Of a stretch of 41,830 nt of DNA, positions 19,218 to 28,453 are shown in pieces. Below the pieces are notes generated by a model. It was not told where the DNA came from, did not search any database, and saw nothing but the letters and a program-made list of their open reading frames with translations. The position numbers and the translations under genes are program-made. Source of the DNA: an uncultured Pelagibacteraceae bacterium (GTDB lineage: Bacteria > Pseudomonadota > Alphaproteobacteria > Pelagibacterales > Pelagibacteraceae); contig CACNHI010000006.1 in NCBI GenBank assembly GCA_902620265.1, positions 1 through 41,830 of the forward strand, read 5' to 3'. Every line of letters begins with the position of its first letter. Position 1 is the stretch's first letter.

Positions 19218-20291
19218 ATGATGTTAAAAAATTTACATAATAAGATTTTAAATGCGGACTGTCTAAAAGAGTTAAAAAAAATTCCTGATGAAACATTTGA
19301 TTTAATTTTTGCAGATCCTCCATATAATTTACAATTACAAAATAGCTTGGTTAGACCTGATAGATCAAAAGTAAATGCTGTAAATGACAAATGGGATCAG
19401 TTTGAAAGTTTTAAAACATATGATAAATTCACATCAGATTGGTTAAACGAATGTAAAAGAGTATTAAAGAAAAATGGATCTATTTGGGTAATTGGAAGTT
19501 ATCATAATATATTTAGAGTAGGAAAGATAATTCAAGATTTAGGTTTTTGGATATTGAATGACGTAATCTGGAATAAAAATAATCCAATGCCAAATTTTAG
19601 GGGTACAAGATTTACAAATGCACATGAAACTTTGATATGGGCATCTAAAAGCAAAAAATCAAAATATACATTCAATTATCAATCAATGAAATCTTTTAAT
19701 GATGACCTGCAGATGAGATCAACATGGAGTTTACCTATATGTAATGGTAAAGAAAGATTGAAAAATAATGGAGTGAAAGTTCATTCTACTCAAAAACCAG
19801 AAGCCTTGCTTCATCGGATTATATTAGCATCTTCAAATAAAAATAATTTTATATTTGATCCTTTTTTAGGATCGGGAACAACAGCAGTAGTTTCGAAAAA
19901 ACTAGGTAGATCATACTTTGGTATTGAAAAAGAAAAAATTTATTATGAAGCTGCAAGTAAGAGACTACAAAATACAAAAGAAATTAAGGATGAATATTTA
20001 GATGTAATTCAAAATAATAAATCAAAACCAAGAATTCCTTTTGGATCTTTAATTGAATTAGGTGTAATTAAACCTGGAGTAGAAATTTATGATAAAAAAA
20101 AAGAGATTTACGCAAAAGTTATGGTTGATGGAAGTATAAAATATAAGAAAAATGAGGGATCAATTCACAAGGTAGCTGCTAAAATATTGGGATCTGAAAG
20201 TTGCAACGGTTGGACCTATTGGCATTATCAGTCAGGAAAAATCTTAAAACCAATAGATGATCTTAGGCAAAGATTAAGACCAAGAAGTTAG
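19218..20291 (+). CDS. ccrM: CcrM-type cell-cycle DNA adenine methyltransferase (GANTC)
   Basis: DLIFADPPYNLQLQNSLVRPDRSKVNAVNDKWDQFESF, WVIGSYHNIFRVG, NPMPNFRGTRFTNAHETLIWASK, STQKPEALLHRIIL, FDPFLGSGTTA; CcrM-type C-terminal domain RIPFGSLIELGVIKPG...GSIHKVAAKILGSESCNGWTYWHY. Confidence 0.97.
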   Translation: MMLKNLHNKILNADCLKELKKIPDETFDLIFADPPYNLQLQNSLVRPDRSKVNAVNDKWDQFESFKTYDKFTSDWLNECKRVLKKNGSIWVIGSYHNIFRVGKIIQDLGFWILNDVIWNKNNPMPNFRGTRFTNAHETLIWASKSKKSKYTFNYQSMKSFNDDLQMRSTWSLPICNGKERLKNNGVKVHSTQKPEALLHRIILASSNKNNFIFDPFLGSGTTAVVSKKLGRSYFGIEKEKIYYEAASKRLQNTKEIKDEYLDVIQNNKSKPRIPFGSLIELGVIKPGVEIYDKKKEIYAKVMVDGSIKYKKNEGSIHKVAAKILGSESCNGWTYWHYQSGKILKPIDDLRQRLRPRS

Positions 20292-20294
20292 AAT

Positions 20295-21428
20295 TTAGTT
20301 GCTATAAACTTTTCCTAAATAATTTTCTAAAAATTTGTCATTTTTAGAAAGATATTTCAAAAAAATGTTTCTAAAAAAAATATTTAAAGGATTTGATAAA
20401 TGAAATGCAAAATGATTGAGATTAGATCTTGAATTTATTTGTTTAGTTCTGAAAACTCTATTTTTATAATAATTTGAGGTCTTGTTCCTTAAATCCAAAA
20501 AAAGCTCGTTTGCAGATTCTATTGATTGTGATGCACCCTGTGCGAATGAAGGAGGAAATGCATAAAATGCATCTCCAGTTAAAAAAATATTTTTGGATTT
20601 TGGTATAAGAAATTTTTTGCTCACAAAAATTGGAAAGCATTTAGTTTTTTCAACCTTTTCAACAAGATTTAGATTTGATTTAGAGGAAATTTCGTTTAAT
20701 AAATTTTTCTTAAAAGTATTATCATTCAAGAAATCTTTGTTGATTATTTCCTTTTGAATTAATTCTTTTCTAATTATTGCTATAAAATTAAATTCTTTAT
20801 TTTGATTAATGGGGTATATGACAAAATGAAAGTTTGGCCCAAGGTATAAAGAAATATCAAAGTTATTAAAATTTTTTATATTTCCTCTTAAAGCAATTGT
20901 ATTAAAGTAATTAGGCAAACCTTCTTTTTTAAATAATATTTGTTTTGTTTTTGAATAAACACCATCAGCCGCTACCAAATAATCAAATTCTTCAGTTTTA
21001 TTATCTGAAGATAAAAGTGATGATTGATCTCCTTGCTTAATATCACTAAGCTCATAATTTAAAATCAACTTGTCTTTTGAAATCCCATTTAGTAAAAATT
21101 CAATTAAATTTGATCTTTTTAATGTAGTGTAATAATTATTTTTATTATTAAACTTCGATAAATCAATATCGCATATTTTTTTTGAGTCTTTTGCATTTAA
21201 AAAATTAACTTTTTTTGGAAAGTAAAGCTGGTTATTATCAAATTTATTAAAACCAATATTATTAAGCAATTTAATACTATTAACAGAAAGTTGTATTCCA
21301 TATCCATCATTGATATCAATTGAATTTTTTCGTTCAAATATTTTATATGAATAGGATTTATTTTTTTCTATTAAATTTGCAAAAAACAAACCTGAAATGC
21401 CTGCTCCTATTATTGCGATTTTTTTCAT
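20295..21428 (-). CDS. FAD-dependent monooxygenase (UbiH/aromatic hydroxylase-like)
   Basis: KKIAIIGAGISGLFFANLIEK (Rossmann), DYLVAADGVYSKTK, NIFLTGDAFYAFPPSFAQGASQSIESANEL. Confidence 0.85.
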   Translation of the reverse strand: MKKIAIIGAGISGLFFANLIEKNKSYSYKIFERKNSIDINDGYGIQLSVNSIKLLNNIGFNKFDNNQLYFPKKVNFLNAKDSKKICDIDLSKFNNKNNYYTTLKRSNLIEFLLNGISKDKLILNYELSDIKQGDQSSLLSSDNKTEEFDYLVAADGVYSKTKQILFKKEGLPNYFNTIALRGNIKNFNNFDISLYLGPNFHFVIYPINQNKEFNFIAIIRKELIQKEIINKDFLNDNTFKKNLLNEISSKSNLNLVEKVEKTKCFPIFVSKKFLIPKSKNIFLTGDAFYAFPPSFAQGASQSIESANELFLDLRNKTSNYYKNRVFRTKQINSRSNLNHFAFHLSNPLNIFFRNIFLKYLSKNDKFLENYLGKVYSN

Positions 21429-22417
21429 TTTAAGTGAGAAAGCGAATTAAATATTTTTTTTGTAAATGAAGGTAAAATAAATTTACTAAAGTTTGATTTA
21501 TCTAAAAGAAAACTATTTTCTATTCTTTTTCTATTATTATTTTCGTTAATAATTATTTTCATATTCATATTAGATAATTTAATATTTATTTTTTTATCGA
21601 CAGATAAATGATATTTTTCTTTGTTAATTTCATCCATTGGAAAAATAACTAAATTCTTTAAAAAGTTAAATTTTTTATTTTTTATTAATAAATATTTATT
21701 ATTATGTTTGTATACCTGAGCCTCAAAATATTTAGTTTTATTAACTTTATTACTAGTAATTACTGCAAAATCTTTTTTTTTATAAGCTTTACAATAAGCA
21801 GTTAATGGGCACGAAGTACATATTGGTAAAGATGGTCTACAAATTAAAGCTCCTATCTCCATTATAGCTTGAGCATAATCACTTGATCTATTTGAATTTG
21901 AAAAAAAAGTTTTTTTTTCAATTAAATTTTGTTTAGATATTTGAGTTTTATTTTTTAATAAGAAAACTCTTTTTAATATTCTTTCAACATTGCCATCCAA
22001 TGGAATATAGGGCTTATTATGTGCAATAGATAAAATTGATCTTGATGTATATTCTCCAATACCTGGGAGAGCTTTGAGTTTTTCTAAATCTTTTGGTAAA
22101 TTTCCACAATGATCTTTTATTAATATAGTTGCTGTCTTCTTTAGATTTTTTGCTCTTGAATAATAACCGAGACCCTCCCAATATTTAAGTACTCTATTTT
22201 CATCTGCGCTTGCTAAAGATTTGAGATTGGGAAATTTTTTAATAAATCTATTAAAAAATGGAACAACTGTTTTTACTTGGGTTTGTTGAAGCATAAACTC
22301 ACTTACTAAAGTAAAATATTCATGTTGTTTTTTTTTATTGTTTCTTCTCCACGGTAAAGGTCTTTTATTATTATCGTACCAATGTAGAATTTTTTTTGGT
22401 ATGTTATCTTTATTCAT
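21425..22417 (-). CDS. mutY: A/G-specific adenine glycosylase
   Basis: LPWRR, EFMLQQTQVKTVVPFFNRFIKKFP, LPGIGEYTSRSIL, 4Fe-4S cluster cysteines CRPSLPICTSCPLTAYC. Start trimmed to the ATG at 22417 (MNKDNIPKKILHWYDNNKRPLPWRR). Confidence 0.93.
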   Translation of the reverse strand: MNKDNIPKKILHWYDNNKRPLPWRRNNKKKQHEYFTLVSEFMLQQTQVKTVVPFFNRFIKKFPNLKSLASADENRVLKYWEGLGYYSRAKNLKKTATILIKDHCGNLPKDLEKLKALPGIGEYTSRSILSIAHNKPYIPLDGNVERILKRVFLLKNKTQISKQNLIEKKTFFSNSNRSSDYAQAIMEIGALICRPSLPICTSCPLTAYCKAYKKKDFAVITSNKVNKTKYFEAQVYKHNNKYLLIKNKKFNFLKNLVIFPMDEINKEKYHLSVDKKINIKLSNMNMKIIINENNNRKRIENSFLLDKSNFSKFILPSFTKKIFNSLSHLK

Positions 22418-22906
22418 ATGCAATATAAATCCAATTCTAAGCAGAGATACAGATCCATTCAAGGACTAAGATCTTTTAAAGATACTTTACCAACAAAAGT
22501 TAAAAAAATTTTAAAAAAGAAGGGTCATATCTTTTCAGAAACTCTTGATAATTGGAGGTACATTGTAGGTGATGATTTATTCAAGGTATGCTACCCAAAA
22601 TCTTTCAAAAGTTCTAATAAATTTAGCTCAAGCACTCTTAGCATAATGGTAAAAAGAGGTCATGAGGTTGAAATGGAGTATTCAAAAACTGAAATTATTA
22701 AAAAAATTAATACATACTTTAATGACAGAATAGTCGAAAAAATAAGATTAATAACTTTTGATAGTAACCAAAAAATTTTTAAAAGAGAAATAATAAAAGA
22801 TGTGACAAAAAACCATTATACAAAAAAAATTACAAATATTAAAAATGAAAAGATTAAAAACTCACTTCTTAAACTCAGTAATTTATTAAAAAATAATGAA
22901 GAATAA
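22418..22906 (+). CDS. DUF721/DciA-like protein
   Basis: Basic 162-aa protein with GHIFSETLDNWRYIVGDDLFKVCYPKSFK...TLSIMVKRGHEVEMEYSKTEIIKKINTYF, matching the DUF721 pattern; sits between mutY and dsbA/smc. Confidence 0.8.
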   Translation: MQYKSNSKQRYRSIQGLRSFKDTLPTKVKKILKKKGHIFSETLDNWRYIVGDDLFKVCYPKSFKSSNKFSSSTLSIMVKRGHEVEMEYSKTEIIKKINTYFNDRIVEKIRLITFDSNQKIFKREIIKDVTKNHYTKKITNIKNEKIKNSLLKLSNLLKNNEE

Positions 22907-23477
22907 AATTTTAACCTTGTTACTATACATTTTTTTAAACCATAGCGTAATTGCAGATGAAAAAATAAAACCTATTGCAGAGGGAAATATAAATGCAAAA
23001 GTAAAAATAGTAGTTTATGAGTCCCTTACTTGCTCACACTGTGCTAACTTTCATAATGAAGTCTATCCAAAACTTAAAGATGAGTTTTTAGATAAGGGTT
23101 TGGTATTTATAGAGTTTAGAAATTTTCCATTGGATATTGCAGCTTTGAACGCCTCAAAATTGGCTCATTGTAAAAATGATGGCAATGCGGATATCCTCCA
23201 TTTTTTATATCTAAAACAAGAAGAATGGATAGAGGGAAGTACTATTGAAAAATTAAATACAAATCTTAAAGATGTAATTAAAAATCAAAATTTTAATATA
23301 AATTTTGACAGTTGCATAGCAGATAAAAATATTGAGGATCACATACTCGAGGATCGAATCGATGGGGCGAAAAAATTTAACATAAATGCTACTCCTACGA
23401 TAATAATTAACGATAAAAAGTTTGATAAAGCGTTAAACTTCAAAAACTTGAAAAAAGCCTTAGAAAAACTGATATAG
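22896..23477 (+). CDS. DsbA-like periplasmic thiol:disulfide protein
   Basis: Signal peptide; VVYESLTCSHCANFHNEVYPKL (CSHC active site), INATPTIIINDKKF. Confidence 0.92.
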   Translation: MKNKILTLLLYIFLNHSVIADEKIKPIAEGNINAKVKIVVYESLTCSHCANFHNEVYPKLKDEFLDKGLVFIEFRNFPLDIAALNASKLAHCKNDGNADILHFLYLKQEEWIEGSTIEKLNTNLKDVIKNQNFNINFDSCIADKNIEDHILEDRIDGAKKFNINATPTIIINDKKFDKALNFKNLKKALEKLI

Positions 23478-23484
23478 TCTCAAA

Positions 23485-26058
23485 ATGGAGTTTAAAAAAA
23501 TCCAGTTAAATGGTTTCAAATCATTTGCTGAAAATACAACATTCATAATAGATAAAGGTTTAACAGGAATAGTTGGACCAAACGGTTGCGGAAAATCAAA
23601 TATCGTAGAATCTTTAAGATGGTGCATGGGTGAAACATCAGCAAAAAGTATGAGGGGTTCAGGGATGGAGGATGTAATATTTTCTGGAACTTCCAATAAA
23701 CCCTCGAAGAATTTAGCTGAAGTTACAATTTCACTTTCAAACCAAAATAAGGATGGACCAAATCAATATAAAGATTTGGATTCCATTGAGGTAAAACGTA
23801 AAATAGAAAAAGATAAAGGATCAAAGTTTTATATTAATGAAAAAGAAGTGAGAGCAAAAGATGCTCAAATGTTTTTTGCAGATCTGTCCACTGGTGCACA
23901 CTCTCCGTCAATAATAAGCCAAGGTAGAATAGGAGCCCTTGTTACTGCAAAACCTACTGATAGAAGAGCAGTATTAGAGGAAGCTGCTGGTATAGCAGGT
24001 TTACATGTAAGAAGGCATGAAGCAGAGCTTCGATTGGATGCGGCTGAAAATAATTTAAAGAGAGCAGATGAGTTGCGAAGGCAACAAGAAAGACAATTAC
24101 AAAGTTTATTAAAACAAGCTGAGGAAGCTACCAAATATAAAAATATCTCTGAAGATATTAAAAAAATTGAAGCGGGCCTCTATTATTTAAAATTAAGAGA
24201 CATTGACAATGAAATCAAACTTGAAAAAGAGATAAACAATGAAGCAGACAACGAAGTAAAGGGTTTTAACGAAAAACTTGAATTAATTGAAAAAAAAATA
24301 AATGATGAAACCGAAAAAGTAAATCCTATAAGAGATAAAAATTTTGAAATTTTATCAAAAATTCAAAGATTAAATCTTGAATTGAAAGGACTAGACGAAG
24401 AAAATGAGAGAATAAAAGGTGAAATAGAGGAAATAAAGAGCTCTTTAAAAATTCTAGAAAATGACACTGATAGAGAAAAAAGTATAATTATAGATGCTAA
24501 ATCTAACGAGAAAAGACTTAAGGAAGAAAAACAAGAACTAATTGATATTGACTCTAAATATTATGAAACCGAAAAACAGTCAAACGAGGATTTAGATGTT
24601 GCAAAAAAGAATTTAAAACAAGAACAAGAAAAAGTTGATAATCTAATAAGTAATTTTGGTTCCGAAAATTTAAAGAAAAATCTACATACAATTAGGGAAA
24701 TAAAAGACAACATTGATGAAATTATCAAACTTGTTAAAGACAGAAATAATGATGATGCTATTAAAATTTTGGAGTCATGCCAAATAACGATTGGTTATTT
24801 AACCCAGACAATAAATGAGAATGATGATGAAAAAAAATTATCTAATCTTTCTGAAAAAAATGAAAATATAAAAAAATTACAAGAAATATATGCAGATAAT
24901 TACAGTAAAAACCAAAATTTAAAAAAAGAATCTATTAAAAGAAATGAGAGAATAAACACTATTGAAAGTGAGGTTAATAGTTGGAAAAATTTATTAGTGA
25001 ATTCTGAAAAAAAAATAAATGAATTAGATGAACGCAAAAAAACTCTTAACCAAAAATTAGAAGAACTAGATAAACAACCGCAAACACAGGCTGAAAAAAA
25101 AGGACAAATTTCCGAAAGTTTAAGAATTTCAGAAAACGAAAAAAAAGAAAATGAAGTTTTGATTGATCAAATTGATAATCAAATAAATGGCTATAGAAAC
25201 GAATTGAATGAAACTAAAGAGTCATCAATTGAAATAAGAGAAAGAAAGGCAAGTTCATCTGCAACTATAGAGGGTCTTGATAAAAGAAGAAATGATTTAT
25301 TGGATAGAATAGATACTGAATTAAATCTAAATGAAAATAATCTTTTAAATTTTTCAAATCTTGAAAAACAAGATGAATTTCCAGATGCGGTCGCACAAGA
25401 AGAACTTTTGGATGCTAGAAAAAGAGAAAGAGAAAAATTAGGATCAGTAAACCTTAGAGCAGATGAAGAAACTAGCAAATATGAAATTGAAATAAAAAAA
25501 ATGGAAAATGATAGAAAAGATTTAGTTGAAGCGATTGCAAAACTTAAAGAGAGTATCAGTGAATTAAATCAAAAAGGAAGGGAAAGACTTTTAGAAGCTT
25601 TTGAAAAAGTTAATAGAAAATTTAATGAGGTTTATACAAAATTATTTAATGGTGGAAGTGCTAAACTTGAACTTGTAGACTCTGATGATCCACTTGAAGC
25701 TGGTTTAGAACTATTAGTAAGTCCTCCAGGGAAAAGACTTCAATCTATTACTCTGTTATCGGGGGGTGAACAAGCATTAACAGCATTGTCTCTTATTTTT
25801 GCAGTTTTTTTAACCAACCCTGCCCCAATTTGTGTTTTAGACGAAGTTGATGCTCCGCTAGATGATGCGAATGTTACAAGGTTTTGTAATTTACTTGAGG
25901 AACTTACAAAAATTACTCAAACAAGATTTGTAATAGTCACCCATCATGCTTTAACAATGTCAAAAATGAACAAGCTTTATGGTGTTACAATGCCTGAAAA
26001 AGGTATCAGTCAATTAGTGGCTGTTGATTTACAGAAAGCTGAGAGTATGGTCGCCTAA
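23485..26058 (+). CDS. smc: SMC-family chromosome segregation ATPase, short form (857 aa)
   Basis: Walker A GIVGPNGCGKSNIVESLRWCMGE, long coiled coils, signature LLSGGEQALTALSLIFAVF, Walker B PICVLDEVDAPLDDANVTRF. Confidence 0.95.
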   Translation: MEFKKIQLNGFKSFAENTTFIIDKGLTGIVGPNGCGKSNIVESLRWCMGETSAKSMRGSGMEDVIFSGTSNKPSKNLAEVTISLSNQNKDGPNQYKDLDSIEVKRKIEKDKGSKFYINEKEVRAKDAQMFFADLSTGAHSPSIISQGRIGALVTAKPTDRRAVLEEAAGIAGLHVRRHEAELRLDAAENNLKRADELRRQQERQLQSLLKQAEEATKYKNISEDIKKIEAGLYYLKLRDIDNEIKLEKEINNEADNEVKGFNEKLELIEKKINDETEKVNPIRDKNFEILSKIQRLNLELKGLDEENERIKGEIEEIKSSLKILENDTDREKSIIIDAKSNEKRLKEEKQELIDIDSKYYETEKQSNEDLDVAKKNLKQEQEKVDNLISNFGSENLKKNLHTIREIKDNIDEIIKLVKDRNNDDAIKILESCQITIGYLTQTINENDDEKKLSNLSEKNENIKKLQEIYADNYSKNQNLKKESIKRNERINTIESEVNSWKNLLVNSEKKINELDERKKTLNQKLEELDKQPQTQAEKKGQISESLRISENEKKENEVLIDQIDNQINGYRNELNETKESSIEIRERKASSSATIEGLDKRRNDLLDRIDTELNLNENNLLNFSNLEKQDEFPDAVAQEELLDARKREREKLGSVNLRADEETSKYEIEIKKMENDRKDLVEAIAKLKESISELNQKGRERLLEAFEKVNRKFNEVYTKLFNGGSAKLELVDSDDPLEAGLELLVSPPGKRLQSITLLSGGEQALTALSLIFAVFLTNPAPICVLDEVDAPLDDANVTRFCNLLEELTKITQTRFVIVTHHALTMSKMNKLYGVTMPEKGISQLVAVDLQKAESMVA

Positions 26059-26060
26059 TA

Positions 26061-26336
26061 ATGACCAAAGAAAAATTTAAAACTCGCCTAGAAATTGCAA
26101 AAAAAAGGATATCTGATAATGAAAACAAAAATAGCGATAAAAAAACATCACTTTTAGGGGTAGCATTCAAAATGAGCACTGAACTTGTGGCCGCAGTTCT
26201 AGTGGGAAGTATTATTGGGTTTATTTTTGACAGCTGGTTTGGTACTAAACCATGGTTAATTTTAACATTTTTTTTTGTAGGAGTTATAGCGGGCGTTCTG
26301 AACGTAGTAAGATCTGCAAAAAATATGCAAAAGTAA
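26061..26336 (+). CDS. atpI: ATP synthase protein I
   Basis: Two-TM protein (FKMSTELVAAVLVGSIIGFIFDSWFGTKPWLILTFFFVGVIAGVLNVVRSA) directly upstream of atpB. Confidence 0.88.
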   Translation: MTKEKFKTRLEIAKKRISDNENKNSDKKTSLLGVAFKMSTELVAAVLVGSIIGFIFDSWFGTKPWLILTFFFVGVIAGVLNVVRSAKNMQK

Positions 26337-26342
26337 AAAATT

Positions 26343-27077
26343 ATGGCTACAAACCCTATGCACCAATTCAATGTTTATAGAATTGGCCCAGAAATAAAAA
26401 TAGATCAAATAGATATTTCATTTACTAACGCAAGTTTATTTATGGTAATAAGCTCATTAATTATTTTGATTATATTCAATTTAGGTTCTGTAAAAAAAAA
26501 TATCATACCAAATAAAATTCAGTTGCTTGCTGAGCTAAGCTATTCTTTCATTTCAAAAATGATAAGTGATACTGCTGGTTCGAAAGGAAAACCGTATTTT
26601 GGGTTTATATTTTCGTTATTTATGTTTGTTCTATTTTGCAACATGTTAGGAATGTTGCCTTATGCTTTTACAGTAACTAGTCATATAATTGTTACCTTTG
26701 TCCTAGCAGCATTCATATTCATTGGGGTAACTGTAATAGGTTTTATAAAACATGGTCTTGGTTATTTAAAATTATTTGTTCCAAGTGGAGTTCCAATTGT
26801 TTTATTGCCTTTAATTGTGGTCATAGAAGTTATTTCGTATCTAAGTAGACCGATAAGTCTATCTGTGAGACTTTTTGCAAACATGATGGCTGGTCATACA
26901 ATGATGAAGGTTTTCGGGGGGTTTGTTATAAGCCTCGGATTAGTTGGAGGATGGCTTCCACTAGGTTTTTCAGTTGCATTAACTGGTTTGGAGATATTAG
27001 TTGCTTTTCTTCAAGCTTATGTATTTGCAATTTTAACATGCATATATTTAAATGATGCATTAAATTTACACCATTAA
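26343..27077 (+). CDS. atpB: F0F1 ATP synthase subunit a
   Basis: LSRPISLSVRLFANMMAGHTMMKVFGGF, LEILVAFLQAYVFAILTCIYLNDAL. Confidence 0.97.
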   Translation: MATNPMHQFNVYRIGPEIKIDQIDISFTNASLFMVISSLIILIIFNLGSVKKNIIPNKIQLLAELSYSFISKMISDTAGSKGKPYFGFIFSLFMFVLFCNMLGMLPYAFTVTSHIIVTFVLAAFIFIGVTVIGFIKHGLGYLKLFVPSGVPIVLLPLIVVIEVISYLSRPISLSVRLFANMMAGHTMMKVFGGFVISLGLVGGWLPLGFSVALTGLEILVAFLQAYVFAILTCIYLNDALNLHH

Positions 27078-27082
27078 ACAAA

Positions 27083-27090
27083 AAGGAGGA
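27083..27090 (+). promoter_or_regulatory. Strong Shine-Dalgarno sequence AAGGAGGA for atpE
   Basis: AAGGAGGA 3 nt upstream of the atpE ATG at 27094. Confidence 0.75.
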
Positions 27091-27093
27091 ATA

Positions 27094-27321
27094 ATGGAAC
27101 TAGAAGCAGCAAAAATGATTGGAGCAGGTTTAGCAGCGATAGCCTTAGCTGGAGCTGGAGTGGGTATCGGAATTATATTCGGTAACTATCTTTCAGGAGC
27201 AATGAGAAATCCGTCTGCAGCTCAAAAACAATTCCCAAATTTACTATTAGGTTTCGCGTTGGCTGAGGCTACTGGTTTATTTGGATTAGTTGTAGCATTG
27301 ATTATTTTATTCGCATTTTAA
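27094..27321 (+). CDS. atpE: F0F1 ATP synthase subunit c
   Basis: 75-aa hairpin: GAGLAAIALAGAGVGIGIIFGNYLSGAMRNPSAAQKQFPNLLLGFALAEATGLFGLVVALIILF. Confidence 0.97.
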   Translation: MELEAAKMIGAGLAAIALAGAGVGIGIIFGNYLSGAMRNPSAAQKQFPNLLLGFALAEATGLFGLVVALIILFAF

Positions 27322-27324
27322 ATA

Positions 27325-27915
27325 ATGCATAAAAGATTAGTTTTATATTTAATACTTTCGGTCATTGCATTTTTTTCAAATGTATATGGTGCGGAGTCAG
27401 AGGGTATGCCACAATTGAACCCTGAGTTTTGGGTTTCACAAATTTTTTGGCTAATATTAACTTTTGGATTTTTGTTCATAATTTTATCTAAATTTATACT
27501 CCCAAAAATAAGTAATAATTTAGAATTAAGAAAATCTCAAATTTTAGAGAACATAGAAACAGCCGAAAAACAAAAAATTGAAAGTGAGAATAAAATTAAG
27601 GAATATGAGGCTTTAATCAATAACAGTAAAAACGAGGCTAGAAACTATTTCAATGAGGCTAGAAAAAAAATAATTCAAGATATAGATAAAAAAAGAGAAA
27701 AAATCGAAGAGGAAATAAACTTAGAGATACAAAATGCTGAAAAAGAAATTGTTGAACTAAAAAAAAGTTCGCCAGAAAAGATAAACAAAATTGCAACTGA
27801 AACATCTGCACAATTGATTAAGCAATTGATTGGTGAAGAAATTAATAATAGTAGTATTTCTGCCATTGTCGAAGATCTTTCTAAAAGAAATAAAGGTAAA
27901 TATTATGACAATTGA
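27325..27915 (+). CDS. F0F1 ATP synthase subunit b'
   Basis: N-terminal TM (FWVSQIFWLILTFGFLFIILSKFILPKI) plus long charged coiled coil; first of two b-type genes after atpE. Confidence 0.92.
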   Translation: MHKRLVLYLILSVIAFFSNVYGAESEGMPQLNPEFWVSQIFWLILTFGFLFIILSKFILPKISNNLELRKSQILENIETAEKQKIESENKIKEYEALINNSKNEARNYFNEARKKIIQDIDKKREKIEEEINLEIQNAEKEIVELKKSSPEKINKIATETSAQLIKQLIGEEINNSSISAIVEDLSKRNKGKYYDN

Positions 27916-28402
27916 TGCAACATTTTGGGTAGCGGTATCTTTTTTTATTTTTGTAGCTGTTCTTGTTTATTTTAAAATTCCTCAAAAGGTAAATGAAACT
28001 TTAAATAAACTTATTTCAGATATTAGAAATGAAATTGATGAAAGTGAGAAATTACGAGAAGAGTCAAAAATTATGTTAGATAATGCCCAAGCCAAGTTAG
28101 ATAGCGCTAAATCAGAAGTAAAGGAAATCTCAGATAGAGCCAAACAAGATAGTGAAAAACTGATTATAGAGATGAATGATAAATTTTATAAAATGTCAGA
28201 TATAAAAAAAAATTTGGCAAAATCTAAAATTTCGCAAATGAAAGAGGCTGCGCTTAATGATATTAAAATAGCATCAATCAGTATTGCTGTTGAGTCAGTA
28301 AAAAAAGCAATATCGACATCAGTAGATAAATCTAAACTAGATAATTTATTTTCAAAAGATTTAGAGCAAACAAAAAGTCTACTTAAAAAGATTAATTCTT
28401 AA
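27905..28402 (+). CDS. atpF: F0F1 ATP synthase subunit b
   Basis: MTIDATFWVAVSFFIFVAVLVYFKIPQKVNETLNKLISDIRNEIDESEKLREES. Start trimmed from the ORF track (27830) to ATG 27905; overlaps b' by 11 nt. Confidence 0.92.
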   Translation: MTIDATFWVAVSFFIFVAVLVYFKIPQKVNETLNKLISDIRNEIDESEKLREESKIMLDNAQAKLDSAKSEVKEISDRAKQDSEKLIIEMNDKFYKMSDIKKNLAKSKISQMKEAALNDIKIASISIAVESVKKAISTSVDKSKLDNLFSKDLEQTKSLLKKINS

Positions 28403-28404
28403 TC

Positions 28405-28429
28405 TAACTATAAATTAGTTACTTTTTTT
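28405..28429 (+). terminator. Candidate weak intrinsic terminator between atpF and crtI
   Basis: Perfect inverted repeat TAACTA-TAAAT-TAGTTA followed by c and 7 T. The stem is AT-rich and so weak. Confidence 0.45.
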
Positions 28430-28453
28430 CAAAATAATATAGATTAAATATTT

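Noticed and set aside
22415-22462. Longer mutY start at 22462 (MNGSVSLLRIGFILH...)
   Set aside because: The extension is antisense to the DUF721 start, and MutY similarity begins after MNKDNIPKKILHWY.
23865-25478. Minus-strand ORFs inside smc (23865-24134, 25191-25478)
   Set aside because: Ser/Leu-rich antisense translations of coiled-coil coding sequence.
27830-27904. N-terminal extension of atpF in the ORF track
   Set aside because: Lies within b' coding sequence; the standard b subunit N-terminus begins at ATG 27905.
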